A stretch of 64,000 nt of DNA. It comes from Microbacterium thalassium. GTDB taxonomy: Bacteria > Actinomycetota > Actinomycetes > Actinomycetales > Microbacteriaceae. A model generated the notes under the pieces. The model saw only the letters and a program-made list of their open reading frames with translations, searched no databases and was not told the DNA's origin. The stretch is taken from positions 1,488,001-1,552,000 of the forward strand of contig NZ_JACHML010000001.1 in assembly GCF_014208045.1 (NCBI RefSeq), written 5' to 3'. A program made the translations under genes and the position numbers. The first letter of the stretch is position 1. Every line of letters starts with the position of its first letter. This document shows positions 1 to 9,617 of the stretch, one piece after another.

Positions 1-1550
1 GGCAGATAGAGGTACCCGACGGTCGAGGCCGACCCCGGTTCGACGCCGTACGCTCCGCCGCCGGTGATGTACTCGGCCAGTCCCGATGCGGGTGCCTCGT
101 TCGCGATCGTGACCTCGAGGACGGCGGTTCCCGATGCCGCGCCGGCGGCATCCAGGGTGCAGGCCTCCCACAGCGCGGTCGTCTCGACGGACTGGTAGTA
201 GTCCATCTTCGAGCCGGTTCCGTCGTTGAGGTATACCCCGAACGGCGTCGTGCGTCGCGTGGTCTCGAGCGGCGCGCCGGCGAGCGTCGTATCGGCGAGC
301 ACGGCCTGATCCTCGTCGTGCGCGCTCCACAGCATCACGCGGTACTCGTCGCCCGCGCGGGCGAGACCCGCGAGAAGCGTGCCCGCGTTGAATCCGCGCT
401 GTGTCAGCGCCTGGAAGATCGCCGACGTCGTGTCGGAGAAGAACTGGTTCTGCTGCTCCGGGTCGGGGTACCGCACGTACACCTCGTTCAGCAGCAGCTC
501 GACCGCGTTGCCGGCGGTGAGCGTGTCGCCGGTCGGAAGCTCGACAGGACCCGTCGCCTCGAGGATGTATGACAGGGCGACGGGGTCCAGCGCGATGACC
601 CCGTCGACCTGCGTGGCGTGCCGGTCGGCCCACATCGCCTGCGCGAGCTGGCCCGATACCTCGAAGTCGGGCACCTGTGTCACGTTGTGCATCCACGTCG
701 CCGGTCGCACGCCGTAGACAGCGGTCAGTTCCGGGTCGAGGTCGAGGACCGGCGGCACGAAGGAACCGATATTGGCCGCGTAGTCCTGTTCGGTCAGGAT
801 TAGGCCGCCGTCGTCGGTGTGCACGACGGCGAGTGCGCCGGCGATCCCGCCGAGCGAGCGCCATTCGGCGTTGTTCTGGAAGATCACCAGGTAGTCGCGT
901 GGCTCGTCCTGCCCGAGCATGGCGGGGATGAGGACGGATGCCCGAGCGAGCGCATCGGTGGCGTGCGCGGTCTCTGTGAACAGGTCCGACACCTGATCGA
1001 CCACGTCTGCGAGAGGGCCGATCAGCGCGGGGGAGTTGGCGAATTCTATGGCTTCTGCCGCGCCGCCTATGGAGTCGGCGGCACGGGCTGCGGCATTCTG
1101 CACGGCGACGAAGCCGTCGAGGCTGATTCGGCCATCGATCGGCCGGAAGGCGTCGGCTGGGAGCGTCGAGGCGACTTCGGCGAGTGGCGTCAGGGCATCG
1201 ACCGCGACGGCGTCGGCCGAGGCGGCGATGGTCGATATCGCGTGCAGTTGGGGCCCGATCCACGGCAGCTGCTCGACCGCCTGCCAGGTCACATCGCTCG
1301 TGAGCGCGTGTGCTGTGCCGGTGTCAGCGGCGAGCCCCGTGATCAGCTCCGACACAGCCGCAGGGTCGTCGACGTTGGCGACAACCTCGAGCGCCTGGCC
1401 GCGGGCGCTCCGCAGGAGGTCTGCCGCGATGGCTCCCCGCACAGCGACCCAGGCGAGTGCGCAGATCGTGGCGATCAGCGCGCCGGCGACGACCCACAGC
1501 GTCACGGTACCTGCGACCCGGAGGGGGCGCGGGAGGGTCGGCGAGGTCAC
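1..1550 (-). CDS. DUF4012 domain-containing membrane-anchored protein (3' end outside window)
   Basis: The reading frame is open from a GTG at 1550 to the left edge, so the C-terminus is missing. The N-terminus has a short basic stretch followed by one hydrophobic segment (TLWVVAGALIATICALAWVAV, about residues 16-36), then a long soluble part predicted outside the cell. The stretches RDYLVIFQNNAEWRSLGG and DGVIALDPVALSYILEATG are typical of DUF4012 proteins, which in actinobacteria sit in exopolysaccharide loci; their biochemical role is not established. The start lies 31 bases past the stop of the BY-kinase gene, with a GAGGGCGG stretch just upstream, so the two are probably co-transcribed. 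The GTG was chosen because it precedes the membrane anchor directly. Confidence 0.8.
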   Translation of the reverse strand, partial: MTSPTLPRPLRVAGTVTLWVVAGALIATICALAWVAVRGAIAADLLRSARGQALEVVANVDDPAAVSELITGLAADTGTAHALTSDVTWQAVEQLPWIGPQLHAISTIAASADAVAVDALTPLAEVASTLPADAFRPIDGRISLDGFVAVQNAAARAADSIGGAAEAIEFANSPALIGPLADVVDQVSDLFTETAHATDALARASVLIPAMLGQDEPRDYLVIFQNNAEWRSLGGIAGALAVVHTDDGGLILTEQDYAANIGSFVPPVLDLDPELTAVYGVRPATWMHNVTQVPDFEVSGQLAQAMWADRHATQVDGVIALDPVALSYILEATGPVELPTGDTLTAGNAVELLLNEVYVRYPDPEQQNQFFSDTTSAIFQALTQRGFNAGTLLAGLARAGDEYRVMLWSAHDEDQAVLADTTLAGAPLETTRRTTPFGVYLNDGTGSKMDYYQSVETTALWEACTLDAAGAASGTAVLEVTIANEAPASGLAEYITGGGAYGVEPGSASTVGYLYL

Positions 1551-1581
1551 CGGTGCCGCCCTCGGCGGTCGCCGCCACCGC

Positions 1582-2973
1582 TCAGCGCGTTGTCGCCTTC
1601 GCCTGCGCCCGCGGGCCGTAGTCGCCCTGGTACTGGTAGCCGTAGTACGCCGCCCCGGCACCGCGGCGCGGAACCTTGTTCATGACGACGCCGAGCGGAC
1701 GTGCGCGGGCCTTGTCGAGGTTCTCGAACGCCTTCAGCAGCATGTCGTACGTCGTCTTGCCGGTGGACAGCACCACGACCGCACCGTCTGTCGCGGTGCT
1801 GAGCACGGCGGCGTCGGTGACGGGCAGCAGCGGCGGGGTATCGATGATCACGATCGCGTGCTTCGAGAGGTCGGCGATCAGGTCCTTCATGCGGTGCGAC
1901 CCGAGCACTTCGCTGGGGTTCGGCGGCACGCGCCCCGCGGCGATGACGACCAGGTTGCCGGTGTCGCCCACGACGTGGGCGACGTCGGCGAGCTCGGCGC
2001 GATCGGTGAGCAGGTCGGTGAGTCCGGCACCCTCGGGCAGGTTGAACATGTTCGCGATCATGGGACGGCGCAGGTCGGCGTCGACGAGCACGACGTGCTC
2101 GCCGGCGGCCGCCAGGCTGGTCGCGAGGTTCGCCGCGACGGTCGACTTGCCGTCGCCGGGAACCGGGCTGGTGACGACGATCGAGCGTGGCGGGTTGTCG
2201 ATGTCGACGAACCGCAGGTTGGTGCGCAGTTCGCGGGTCGCCTCGGCCACGGCCGACGCCGAGTCGCCTCGCCCGGTGAACGTGAGCACGCGTCGCTCGG
2301 TGGAGAGGTCTTTCGAGTCGGGCAGGGTGCCGATCACCGAGACGCCGGTCTCGCGCTCCACCTCACGCGGGTCGCGCACGCGCTGATCGAGGATGTGGCG
2401 AATGATCGCGTACGCGAGGCCCAGGGCGAGACCGATGAGCCCGCCGAGCACGATGTTGAGCTTGGTGTTGGGCGATGACGGCGCTCCCGGGAGTCGAGCG
2501 GAGTCGCCCGGGATCAGTCTGACCGCGGCGGCGTTGCTGCCCTCGAGCTCATCGACCTGCTGGACCATTCCGCGGATCCACGACTCCGCGAGGTCTCGAG
2601 CGCCGATCGGAGTGTTCGCCTGGGCCGAGACGTGGATGACGACGGTCCCGGCGCTCGACACCGTGACCTGGCCGACGATCGATTCCGGCGCGACGTCGAG
2701 GTCGAGGTCGTCGATCACGTACTCCGCCACCGAGCGCCAGTTTCCGATGTCCAGGTACGACTGCGCGACCGTTTCGGCGAGCTGGTTGCTCACGAGCCGA
2801 GATCCGGCATCTCCGCCCGTGTGCGCGGCCTGGACGTAGCCGCTCGTCGTGGCGGTGTAGACCTTGGGCTGCATCACGCTGTAACCCCACGCGGCGAGCG
2901 CTCCCGTCAACGTCAGAAGGATGATGACGAGCCAGTGGACTCGGATAACGCGGAGGAAGTCACGCAGGTCCAT
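1582..2973 (-). CDS. Polysaccharide co-polymerase / BY-type tyrosine autokinase (Wzc/CpsCD-like)
   Basis: The protein (463 aa) joins a Wzz-type chain-length domain to a bacterial tyrosine kinase domain. Membrane segments are near residues 14-32 and 172-194. The kinase half has a Walker A motif (PGDGKST, 272-278), a Walker A' motif (VVLVDADLRRP, 294-304) and a Walker B motif (AIVIIDTPP, 373-381). The C-terminus has a tyrosine cluster (YYGYQYQGDY, about 443-452), the expected autophosphorylation tail. In known systems such kinases control polymer length and export together with a Wzb-type phosphatase; a candidate phosphatase lies at 27403-27996. GGGAGA lies 8 bases before the ATG. It heads a unit with the downstream DUF4012 gene. 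Confidence 0.93.
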   Translation of the reverse strand: MDLRDFLRVIRVHWLVIILLTLTGALAAWGYSVMQPKVYTATTSGYVQAAHTGGDAGSRLVSNQLAETVAQSYLDIGNWRSVAEYVIDDLDLDVAPESIVGQVTVSSAGTVVIHVSAQANTPIGARDLAESWIRGMVQQVDELEGSNAAAVRLIPGDSARLPGAPSSPNTKLNIVLGGLIGLALGLAYAIIRHILDQRVRDPREVERETGVSVIGTLPDSKDLSTERRVLTFTGRGDSASAVAEATRELRTNLRFVDIDNPPRSIVVTSPVPGDGKSTVAANLATSLAAAGEHVVLVDADLRRPMIANMFNLPEGAGLTDLLTDRAELADVAHVVGDTGNLVVIAAGRVPPNPSEVLGSHRMKDLIADLSKHAIVIIDTPPLLPVTDAAVLSTATDGAVVVLSTGKTTYDMLLKAFENLDKARARPLGVVMNKVPRRGAGAAYYGYQYQGDYGPRAQAKATTR

Positions 2974-3047
2974 CGGTGTGGTCTCCCTGATGTGGTGGCT
3001 TAGGGCGCCCTACCCCCGGTCTGTTGGGTGTGGCTCTGGAATGGCGG

Positions 3048-3551
3048 CTAGTAGCTGAACGACTGAGTCACGTTCGCAACAGCCCCTTGGACGTACGTCA
3101 CCCGGAGCGTGTAGGTCGTCGTACCGCCGCCTGACGTCTTGAGAGGCTTGATGTCAATCGGGAGCGGGGGCGTTCCGAACTCGAAATCGGTGTCGCCGTA
3201 CCCGTTGAGGGAAACGGTCGTCTCGTAGACGTTGGGTTCGACCGGCAGCACCACCGTTGTTACTCCGCCCTCGGTCTTGGTGATCTCGAGCCTGACGGTC
3301 TGATTGACTACCTCAGGCCCGGAGTTGGTGATGGTGCCGCTGAGAACGGTGATCGCGTTCCCCGGAGTGTTGAAGTCAACCACCACCGAAGAGATAGTGA
3401 AGACGGCTGGCGAAGCGGTAGCGCCCGGAGTGGCGATCGCGGCGGCCACGGCCGGTGCCGTCCATACCCCCGCTTTCACGAGCTGGCGACGCGTTAGCCG
3501 GGAGCCATCGGACGCGGCGGTTCGTTGAGCGGTCGAGGCTTCGCTGGTCAT
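3048..3551 (-). CDS. Small Tat-exported protein of unknown function
   Basis: The 167-residue protein begins with a twin-arginine type signal (SRLTRRQLVKAG followed by an Ala-rich hydrophobic stretch ending in ATPGATASPA), so it should be folded in the cytoplasm and exported by Tat. The rest is a Thr/Val-rich beta-type sequence without Cys, resembling an extracellular immunoglobulin-like domain, but I do not recognise the family. The ATG at 3551 is preferred over an upstream in-frame start because GGGGGA lies directly before it and because the signal peptide would otherwise be far from the N-terminus. It lies between the kinase gene and a nucleotidyltransferase gene, so a cell-surface role linked to the polysaccharide is likely but unproven. 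Confidence 0.75.
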   Translation of the reverse strand: MTSEASTAQRTAASDGSRLTRRQLVKAGVWTAPAVAAAIATPGATASPAVFTISSVVVDFNTPGNAITVLSGTITNSGPEVVNQTVRLEITKTEGGVTTVVLPVEPNVYETTVSLNGYGDTDFEFGTPPLPIDIKPLKTSGGGTTTYTLRVTYVQGAVANVTQSFSY

Positions 3552-3704
3552 CTGTTCCCCCTGATAGATGAATACGCCTCTCGGCAGCCCAAGACGTGGT
3601 GGCATCGATGACGCCGCCGAGGACTAGCCAGGGCAGCGTCGCGTTCAAACGCTATCAGACGGGGAGTCTCACGCCGGTTCGTGCTCTCAAGACGTTACTT
3701 GCGC

Positions 3705-4538
3705 TTAACGTTGCCGGCGACGGTGCGAAACCCCGCGGACCCATCGGCGCATTGCCTGGGGTGTCGACAACGACCTCACGATCCGGAGCTTGACCGGCCA
3801 TGGAGCCTCCGCGAGCGCGGCCGCGGCGAGCCTTTGGCCATGATTTCCTGACCCGGCAGCGAGGAGCTCGTCTACTGTCATCCGCCGCTCATGCCCCAGC
3901 GCGCGCGTGACCAATACCGCGCCGAGCGCGTCGGCAAGATCGCGGACCCCAGAACTCATGCCACTCGATTCTGGGCGGCTCGGGATGTCGGCAGTGGTTG
4001 AACGGGTGCGTTCGCGGTTCGCGATCAGGATGACGCTGCTGGCTGTCGCGTCCGGAATATCGCACGCCACGTTTGCGATGGCCAGCTGCTCGTGGCTCTG
4101 CCAAAGCAGCTCGAAAGCTTCCGTGGGCGTGGCAAGAATCCCGGGGAAGAATGCATGAAGATCGATATCGCAGGGCCACTGAGGGTGAACGAATGTCAGG
4201 GAGTGTGGAGCGTCGGCCTGTCGAGGATGGCGGCTTCGCCGCGGCGTCCACCCGACCTGCAACAGAGCATGTGCAAGCTGCTCGACTCTAGGGGGTTCGA
4301 CGAGCACGTCGACGTCGGTCGACTCGCGAGGTGCGCGAAGACCATGATGGTGCAGCGTAGGGCCTTTGATGATCAGTGCGCGAATCGCGTGGTTGCTGGC
4401 CAGAGTCTGCACCAGAGCTGACGCCAGGTCTGCCGCGTCGCGCAAAGGAAGTAGCGGGCTCGGCGATAGACGCGCCGGGTCGCAGTCTCGCGATCCGGCG
4501 CGTGTCCCGTGAAGGGCGTTGGCGGGCTCCCGCGTCAC
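3705..4538 (-). CDS. Nucleotidyltransferase family protein (PF14907-like)
   Basis: The 277-residue protein carries the core of the uncharacterised nucleotidyltransferase family: a Lys-Gly pair in ALIIKGP (residues 54-60) followed by STDVDVLV with the metal-binding Asp75 and Asp77. A helical C-terminal half follows. The GTG start at 4538 overlaps the stop of the fcl gene by GTGA, so translation is coupled to the GDP-fucose genes. Members of this family are often found near surface-polymer or peptide-modification genes, but their substrate is unknown. It is rather short for the family. The stretch between this gene and the Tat protein is only about 150 bases, so the two may be co-transcribed. 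Confidence 0.72.
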   Translation of the reverse strand: MTREPANALHGTRAGSRDCDPARLSPSPLLPLRDAADLASALVQTLASNHAIRALIIKGPTLHHHGLRAPRESTDVDVLVEPPRVEQLAHALLQVGWTPRRSRHPRQADAPHSLTFVHPQWPCDIDLHAFFPGILATPTEAFELLWQSHEQLAIANVACDIPDATASSVILIANRERTRSTTADIPSRPESSGMSSGVRDLADALGAVLVTRALGHERRMTVDELLAAGSGNHGQRLAAAALAEAPWPVKLRIVRSLSTPQAMRRWVRGVSHRRRQR

Positions 4539-5515
4539 TCGCGAAGAGCTCCGACATGCTCCCGGTACCAGGCCACGGTCCGCTCGAGGCCTTCGGCGAG
4601 CGAGATCTTCGCAGTCCAGCCCGCCTCGGCGAGCTTCGACACGTCGAGCAGCTTCTGCGGCGTCCCGTCCGGCTTCGAGGCGTCCCACTCGGTCTCGCCG
4701 GTGTACCCGACGACGTCCGCGATCGTCTCGGCGATCTCGCGGATCGTCACATCCGTGCCGGTTCCCACGTTGACCTGTTCGGGCCCGTCGTAGTGCTCCA
4801 TGAGATGCATCACCGCGTCGGCCATGTCGTCGGAGTGGAGGAACTCGCGTCGCGGCGTCCCTGTGCCCCAGTTCGTGACCGAGGGCGCTCCGCATGCTGC
4901 CGCCTCGTCGTACCGGCGGATGAGCGCCGGCAGAACGTGCGAACCCTTCGGCGAGAAGTTGTCGTTGGGTCCGTACAGGTTCGTCGGCATCGCCGAGATC
5001 CACGGCAGACCGTACTGGCGTCGCACGGCCTGCGTGTGCAGGATGCCGGCGATCTTCGCGATCGCGTACGCGTCGTTCGTCGGCTCGAGATGTCCAGTGA
5101 GCAGCGAGTCCTCGCGGATCGGCTGCTCGGCGAACTTCGGGTAGATGCACGACGAACCGAGGAACGCGACGCGTTCGACGTCGTTCGCGAGCGCGGCGTC
5201 CAGCACGTTCGTCTGGATCCGCATGTTGTCGCTGAGGAAGTCGACCGGGTACGTGCTGTTGGCGAGGATGCCACCGACCTTGGCGGCGGCGAGCACGATG
5301 TACCGAGGCTTGACCTCGGCCATGTACGCGAACACGGCATAGCGGTCCTTGAGGTCGAGTTCGGCCGAGGTCTTGCCGACCACGTTCTCGAAGCCCGAGG
5401 CCTTGAGCTTGCGCACGATCGCCGATCCGACAAGTCCTCGGTGCCCGGCGACATAGAACGTCGCGTCTCGGTCGAGTTCGCCCGGCGTGTACTCGAGGCC
5501 GTCCGAAGCTGTCAC
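4535..5515 (-). CDS. fcl: GDP-L-fucose synthase (GDP-4-keto-6-deoxymannose 3,5-epimerase-4-reductase)
   Basis: This short-chain dehydrogenase-type enzyme (326 aa, normal length) converts GDP-4-keto-6-deoxymannose to GDP-L-fucose with NADPH. It has a GHRGLVG nucleotide-binding loop (residues 24-30), the SSCIYP segment (121-126) with the catalytic serine region, and the catalytic pair in YAIAK (150-154). The GTG start at 5515 overlaps the gmd stop by GTGA and the 3' end overlaps the nucleotidyltransferase start in the same way. This places gmd-fcl-NTase in one translationally coupled unit and shows that the polymer, or a glycoconjugate, contains fucose or a related deoxyhexose. A GDP-mannose pyrophosphorylase is not in the window. 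Confidence 0.95.
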   Translation of the reverse strand: MTASDGLEYTPGELDRDATFYVAGHRGLVGSAIVRKLKASGFENVVGKTSAELDLKDRYAVFAYMAEVKPRYIVLAAAKVGGILANSTYPVDFLSDNMRIQTNVLDAALANDVERVAFLGSSCIYPKFAEQPIREDSLLTGHLEPTNDAYAIAKIAGILHTQAVRRQYGLPWISAMPTNLYGPNDNFSPKGSHVLPALIRRYDEAAACGAPSVTNWGTGTPRREFLHSDDMADAVMHLMEHYDGPEQVNVGTGTDVTIREIAETIADVVGYTGETEWDASKPDGTPQKLLDVSKLAEAGWTAKISLAEGLERTVAWYREHVGALRE

Positions 5516-6546
5516 GCCGCCTTGCCCCAACTCGCGAGCTTGACCGTGTCGATCCATGCGCGGCCCTCGTGCTCGAGCGCCTCGACATCGGCATCGACCA
5601 TCAGCTTCGCCAGCTGCAGGCCGTCCACCGACGGGGTCCATCCGAGCTTGTCCTGGGCCTTGCTCGGGTCGCCGATGAGCGCGTCGACCTCGGTTGGGCG
5701 CAGGTAGCGCTCGTCGAACTTGACGTACTCCTTCCAGTCGAGGCCGACGTGCCCGAAGGATGCCTCGAGGAAGTCCTTGATCGTGTAGCCGACGCCGGTG
5801 GCGAGTACGAAGTCCTCGGGAGTGTCGACCTGCAGCATCCGCCACATGCCCTCGACGTACTCGGCTGCGTAGCCCCAGTCGCGGATCGACTCGAGGTTGC
5901 CGAGATAGAGGTCTTTCTGCACGCCGGCCTGGATGCGGGCGACCGCGCGCGTGATCTTGCGAGTCACGAACGTTTCGCCGCGGCGCGGCGACTCGTGGTT
6001 GAACAGGATGCCGTTCACCGCGAACATGTCGTAGGCCTCGCGGTAGTTCTTGGTGATCCAGTAGCTGTAGAGCTTCGCCGCAGCGTAGGGCGAGCGCGGG
6101 TAGAACGGCGTCTCTTCGTTCTGCGGCGGGGGAGTGGCACCGTACAGCTCCGACGACGACGCCTGGTAGAACCGGGTCTCGATGCCCGAGAGGCGCACGG
6201 CCTCGAGCATGCGGATCGTGCCGGTTCCGGTGGTGTCGGCGGTGTGCTCGGGCTCATCGAACGAGACGCGCACGTGCGACTGCGCGGCCAGGTTGTAGAC
6301 CTCGTCGGGGTTGATCTGGGCGAGCAGCGTGACGAGTCGTGCGCCGTCGCTGAGGTCGCCGTAGTGCAGGAAGAGGCGTGCTCCCTCTTCGTGCGGGTCG
6401 ACGTAGAGGTGGTCGATGCGCGACGTGTTGAAGGTAGATGCGCGACGGATCAGCCCGTGCACCTCGTAGCCCTTCGAGAGCAGGAGTTCGGCGAGATAGG
6501 ACCCGTCCTGGCCCGTGATTCCGGTGATGAGTGCGCGCTTCGCCAA
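5512..6546 (-). CDS. gmd: GDP-mannose 4,6-dehydratase
   Basis: The 344-residue protein matches the family length. It shows the NAD(P) loop GITGQDG (residues 9-15), the SSELYG segment near 130 with the catalytic Ser/Glu, and YAAAK (154-158). It produces GDP-4-keto-6-deoxymannose, the substrate of the next gene. The start is a TTG at 6546, supported by GGAG about 8 bases upstream and by homologous N-termini that begin just before the [11 protein letters not shown] strand. It shares GTGA with fcl downstream and lies 20 bases after the stop of a glycosyltransferase gene, which suggests an operon. Confidence 0.96.
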   Translation of the reverse strand: MAKRALITGITGQDGSYLAELLLSKGYEVHGLIRRASTFNTSRIDHLYVDPHEEGARLFLHYGDLSDGARLVTLLAQINPDEVYNLAAQSHVRVSFDEPEHTADTTGTGTIRMLEAVRLSGIETRFYQASSSELYGATPPPQNEETPFYPRSPYAAAKLYSYWITKNYREAYDMFAVNGILFNHESPRRGETFVTRKITRAVARIQAGVQKDLYLGNLESIRDWGYAAEYVEGMWRMLQVDTPEDFVLATGVGYTIKDFLEASFGHVGLDWKEYVKFDERYLRPTEVDALIGDPSKAQDKLGWTPSVDGLQLAKLMVDADVEALEHEGRAWIDTVKLASWGKAA

Positions 6547-6566
6547 GTGGTGCTCCGTATCTAGCC

Positions 6567-7847
6567 TTACTGTGCGTCGACAGTCAGTGAGTCTGGCACG
6601 ATATCGATCGTCTCGGGGTCTCGTCCGATGAGTCGGTCGAGCATCGCCGAAAAGCTGTCTACAGCGGCCTCCTCGCCCAGCACGGTGTGGCGATAGCGGC
6701 GCCCGTTCTCACCCATGCGGCGGGCTGCCTCCGGATCCGACGCGACACCGATGATTGCCTCGACCAGCTCGGCGGGTGCTCCAGCCGGAACGACAACCCC
6801 GGCCTCGGCTGTGCGCACTTCGTCGGCGGTGATCCCATCCACGTTGGTGGCGGCCACGACGGGGCGCCCGGCCGCGAAGTATGACGTCAGCTTGCTGGGC
6901 ACGGCCATCTCGGCGACGCCCTGGAGTTCGTTCACGAGCAGGATGTCGGCACCCGCGAGGGCCGCGGCGAAGCCGTCGTCGTCGAGCGGTTCCATGAACT
7001 GGAGTGTCGGCAGGTCGGCGCCCGCGGCCTTGAGCTTTGCGAGCTCCGACCCGGCGCCCAGGAGCACGAACCGGATCGGCGCGCCAGTTCGATGCGCTTC
7101 ACGCGCGGCTTCGACCACGTTGTGCAGTCCCTGCTTGAGCCCCATGTTGCCCGCGTGCAGCACCACGGTTTCGCGGTCGCTCCACCCGAAACGCGAGCGC
7201 GCCGCCTCGATGTCGATGTCGGGTGCGGGAGCGAGGTGGCTCCAGTTGCGGATGACCTCGATCCGCTCCCGTGGCACGCCGAAGTCCTCCGCGATGCGGT
7301 CGGCGAATCGGCCGTGGATGACGACGACGCGGTCGGCCATGCGCAGCAGCGTGCCTTCGATCGCCGACATGATCTGCACGACGCCTCGGCGCCCCTGCCC
7401 GGTCTCGGCGAGTCCCAGCGTGTACAGGTCCTGCACCCAGACCACGAACGGCGTCCCTGGGTGCGTGATGCGTGCGCGTAAGACCGCGAGCAGCGATGCG
7501 ATCAGCGCCGGCGAGACCGCGACGATCACATCGGCGTCCCTCCACCGAGTCGCGCGCACGCGCGCGCCGAAGCTCATCTCCGACACGAGCCGGCGCATGC
7601 CATGCGGCCGGGACGGTACGTAGTGGAGCAGTCGCGTGACCTCGACGCCGTGGTGCTCGTCATCTTGCGACCACTGCCCGTAACCTGGCCGCACCCTCCA
7701 CTCTGGATAATGAGGGTGCGCGGTCAGCACACGCGTCAGGAAGCCACGGCGCACCAAGCCTCTGGCCATGGCGCCGGTGTACGGAGAGATGCCGGTCGTC
7801 TCAGGCGGAAAGTTAACCCCCAAGACCAACACGCGAGGTGCGGTCAT
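6567..7847 (-). CDS. Family 4 glycosyltransferase (WcaI/WbuB-like)
   Basis: This 426-residue GT-B enzyme has the N-terminal [12 protein letters not shown] motif (residues 14-25) typical of WcaI/WbuB-type glycosyltransferases, which in colanic acid and O-antigen loci add fucose or N-acetylated deoxyhexoses. The C-terminal nucleotide-sugar domain contains [12 protein letters not shown] and [17 protein letters not shown]. It lies directly upstream of gmd-fcl, which fits use of GDP-fucose as donor, but the donor cannot be proved from sequence. The ATG has no good ribosome-binding site. Instead a -10-like TAGTCT (minus strand, 7860-7855) ends 7 bases before it, so the mRNA may be leaderless. Confidence 0.88.
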   Translation of the reverse strand: MTAPRVLVLGVNFPPETTGISPYTGAMARGLVRRGFLTRVLTAHPHYPEWRVRPGYGQWSQDDEHHGVEVTRLLHYVPSRPHGMRRLVSEMSFGARVRATRWRDADVIVAVSPALIASLLAVLRARITHPGTPFVVWVQDLYTLGLAETGQGRRGVVQIMSAIEGTLLRMADRVVVIHGRFADRIAEDFGVPRERIEVIRNWSHLAPAPDIDIEAARSRFGWSDRETVVLHAGNMGLKQGLHNVVEAAREAHRTGAPIRFVLLGAGSELAKLKAAGADLPTLQFMEPLDDDGFAAALAGADILLVNELQGVAEMAVPSKLTSYFAAGRPVVAATNVDGITADEVRTAEAGVVVPAGAPAELVEAIIGVASDPEAARRMGENGRRYRHTVLGEEAAVDSFSAMLDRLIGRDPETIDIVPDSLTVDAQ

Positions 7848-7854
7848 GCGGATG

Positions 7855-7860
7855 AGACTA
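7855..7860 (-). promoter_or_regulatory. Possible -10 element for leaderless transcript of the glycosyltransferase gene
   Basis: On the minus strand TAGTCT is followed by exactly seven bases and then the ATG at 7847. No clear -35 box is seen. The spacing places the transcription start at the start codon. Confidence 0.4.
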
Positions 7861-7904
7861 GAGACTCAGCGTTTCAATTTGGTTACGAGAGAGGGAATCG
7901 CACG

Positions 7905-8474
7905 GTGTCGGAGATCCCGGTGATCGATCTGTCGAAGGCGCCCGGCGAGCGCGCCGCGTGGGACCGACCTGGGTGGGTCGTGTACCTGTGGGCTGTGTGC
8001 GAACTGCTCTTCGTCACCAACGCGTGGCAGATCAGCTCGTCGCTGCGGATTCGTGTGCTGCGCGCCTTCGGCGCGGAGATCGGCGATGGCGTCGTCTTCC
8101 GGCCACGCACGCGCGTGAAGTTCCCGTGGAAGCTCCACATCGGCGACCGCTCCTGGATCGGGGAGGGAGTGTGGTTCCACAACCAGGACCACATCTGGGT
8201 GGCCAACGATGTGGTGATCTCGCAGGAGACGTTCCTGACCACCGGGAGCCATGCCCATCGCCGCGACATGGCGCTCGTCACCCGGCCCATCCACATCGAG
8301 GCGGGGGCGTGGGTGACCTCGCGATGCGTGGTGGTCGGGGGGACGCGGATCGGCCGCTCGGCTCTGATTCGGCCGCTCAGCCTCATCGACGGTCGGTCGG
8401 TCCCCGCCGGCGAAGTGTGGGGCGGCAACCCTCTCGCCTTCGTAGGGGAGCGCTTCGCGCGGTCGACCTCGTAG
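7905..8474 (+). CDS. Hexapeptide-repeat acetyltransferase (WcaF-like)
   Basis: The 189-residue protein is a left-handed beta-helix acyltransferase of the colanic-acid WcaF/serine acetyltransferase type. It has a short hydrophobic N-terminal part and then repeats of the hexapeptide pattern (IGDGVVF, IGDRSWIGEGVWF, IEAGAWVTSRCVVVGGTRIG) ending with the usual GGNPL segment. It probably adds an O-acetyl group to a sugar of the repeat unit, using acetyl-CoA. The GTG start at 7905 is chosen because GAGAGAGGGA lies at the right distance upstream; extending further upstream would run into the divergent gene. It is a single plus-strand gene between two minus-strand glycosyltransferase genes. Confidence 0.88.
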   Translation: MSEIPVIDLSKAPGERAAWDRPGWVVYLWAVCELLFVTNAWQISSSLRIRVLRAFGAEIGDGVVFRPRTRVKFPWKLHIGDRSWIGEGVWFHNQDHIWVANDVVISQETFLTTGSHAHRRDMALVTRPIHIEAGAWVTSRCVVVGGTRIGRSALIRPLSLIDGRSVPAGEVWGGNPLAFVGERFARSTS

Positions 8475-8492
8475 CCAAGGGCGGTCGTCGAC

Positions 8493-9617
8493 TCAGCGAC
8501 CCGCGGCCCTCCGGAGCGCCGCCTCCCACTGCCGACCGACCGCACTCCAGGCGTAATGCTGTGTCGCGAGTTGGGTGGCCCGTGCTCGAAGAGAAGCGAA
8601 GTCGTCGTGCTCGAGGAGGGCGATGACCGCATCGGCGGCGCGCTCGGCGGACGGTGACGGGATCACTACGCCCGCTTCCCCGTCCGCGATCGCGGCCGAA
8701 CTGACGCGCTCTGTCGCGACGACGGGCAGTCCATGGGCGAGCGCCTCAGCGACGGCGATGCCGAAGTTCTCGTCCTCGCTGGGTGCGAGGAAGACATCCG
8801 ACCCGGTGAGGAGGTCGCGCTTTCGCTCACCGGCGATCTCGCCGACGAAGTCGACCGAATCCTCGACGCCCAACTGTTTCGCGAGTGCGTGCAGGTTGGC
8901 GACGAGCGTTTCGTCGCCCGTGCCCGCGATGCTGAGGCGGGCGGCAACGTTTCGCCGACGAAGCTCGGCGATGGTCTCGATCACCACATCGATCCGCTTC
9001 TTCGGAGCGATGCGTGACATCGAGACGAGGGTCGCCGGCGTGTGGGCGGGGCCGACCGCGGGGTGGGCGACCACGCCTGTCCCCACACCGGTGATCGCGG
9101 TACGCGTATCCGGTGCGAACTCGAGCAGTTCGTCGCGCTCCGATGGAGAGGCCACGACGACCGCGGCGGCCCGGCGGAGGATGCTTCGCCCGCCGAGCGT
9201 GTCGAAAATCCGCTTGCGACCCTGCGAGTGCGTCCGCTGGAACGCGGTGAAGACACCGTGGGGCATGATCACGTATGGGACCCCGGAGACCGCGCATGCC
9301 AGCGCGACGAGGGGGACCCACCAGAGGTAGAAGCCGTGCATGATCGCCACATCCGCGTGGCGGATGGCGCGTAGCGCTTGCCAGCGACGACCGACGACGC
9401 TCGCCACGAGCGGCGCGGCCCGTGCCTCACCTCGGAGCACCGAGTCATCGGCGTTGCCTGAGAACCAGAACATGCGGATCGCGACGCCGGAGAGTGCATT
9501 GAGCGCGAGGTTCACTTCGAGGCTGTTGCGGGCCGGCCCACCGTCGGCGCGCGCGAGCGTGTTGACGAACTGAACGCCGACGAGGCGGTCGGGAGCTTGC
9601 GTGGGAGAGTCGCTCAT
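8493..9617 (-). CDS. Family 4 glycosyltransferase
   Basis: This 374-residue GT-B protein has a glycine-rich N-terminal region (NTLARADGGPARN) and the retaining EX7E signature in the donor domain (E in ENFGIAVAEALAHG and the Glu eight residues later). DVFLAPSEDENFG is the usual phosphate/sugar-binding strand. It transfers an unidentified sugar from a nucleotide donor in repeat-unit assembly. Its ATG at 9617 overlaps the stop of the upstream glycosyltransferase gene by ATGA, so both are translated from one message. It converges on the acetyltransferase gene with 18 bases between. Confidence 0.88.
   Translation of the reverse strand: MSDSPTQAPDRLVGVQFVNTLARADGGPARNSLEVNLALNALSGVAIRMFWFSGNADDSVLRGEARAAPLVASVVGRRWQALRAIRHADVAIMHGFYLWWVPLVALACAVSGVPYVIMPHGVFTAFQRTHSQGRKRIFDTLGGRSILRRAAAVVVASPSERDELLEFAPDTRTAITGVGTGVVAHPAVGPAHTPATLVSMSRIAPKKRIDVVIETIAELRRRNVAARLSIAGTGDETLVANLHALAKQLGVEDSVDFVGEIAGERKRDLLTGSDVFLAPSEDENFGIAVAEALAHGLPVVATERVSSAAIADGEAGVVIPSPSAERAADAVIALLEHDDFASLRARATQLATQHYAWSAVGRQWEAALRRAAGR

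Noticed and set aside
1036..2478. Long plus-strand open frame of 480 codons
   Set aside because: It lies antisense to the clear BY-kinase gene; long shadow frames are expected in high-GC DNA and it shows no motif.
4376..5707. Long plus-strand open frame of 443 codons
   Set aside because: Antisense to the nucleotidyltransferase, fcl and gmd genes; Arg/Val-rich sequence without homology.
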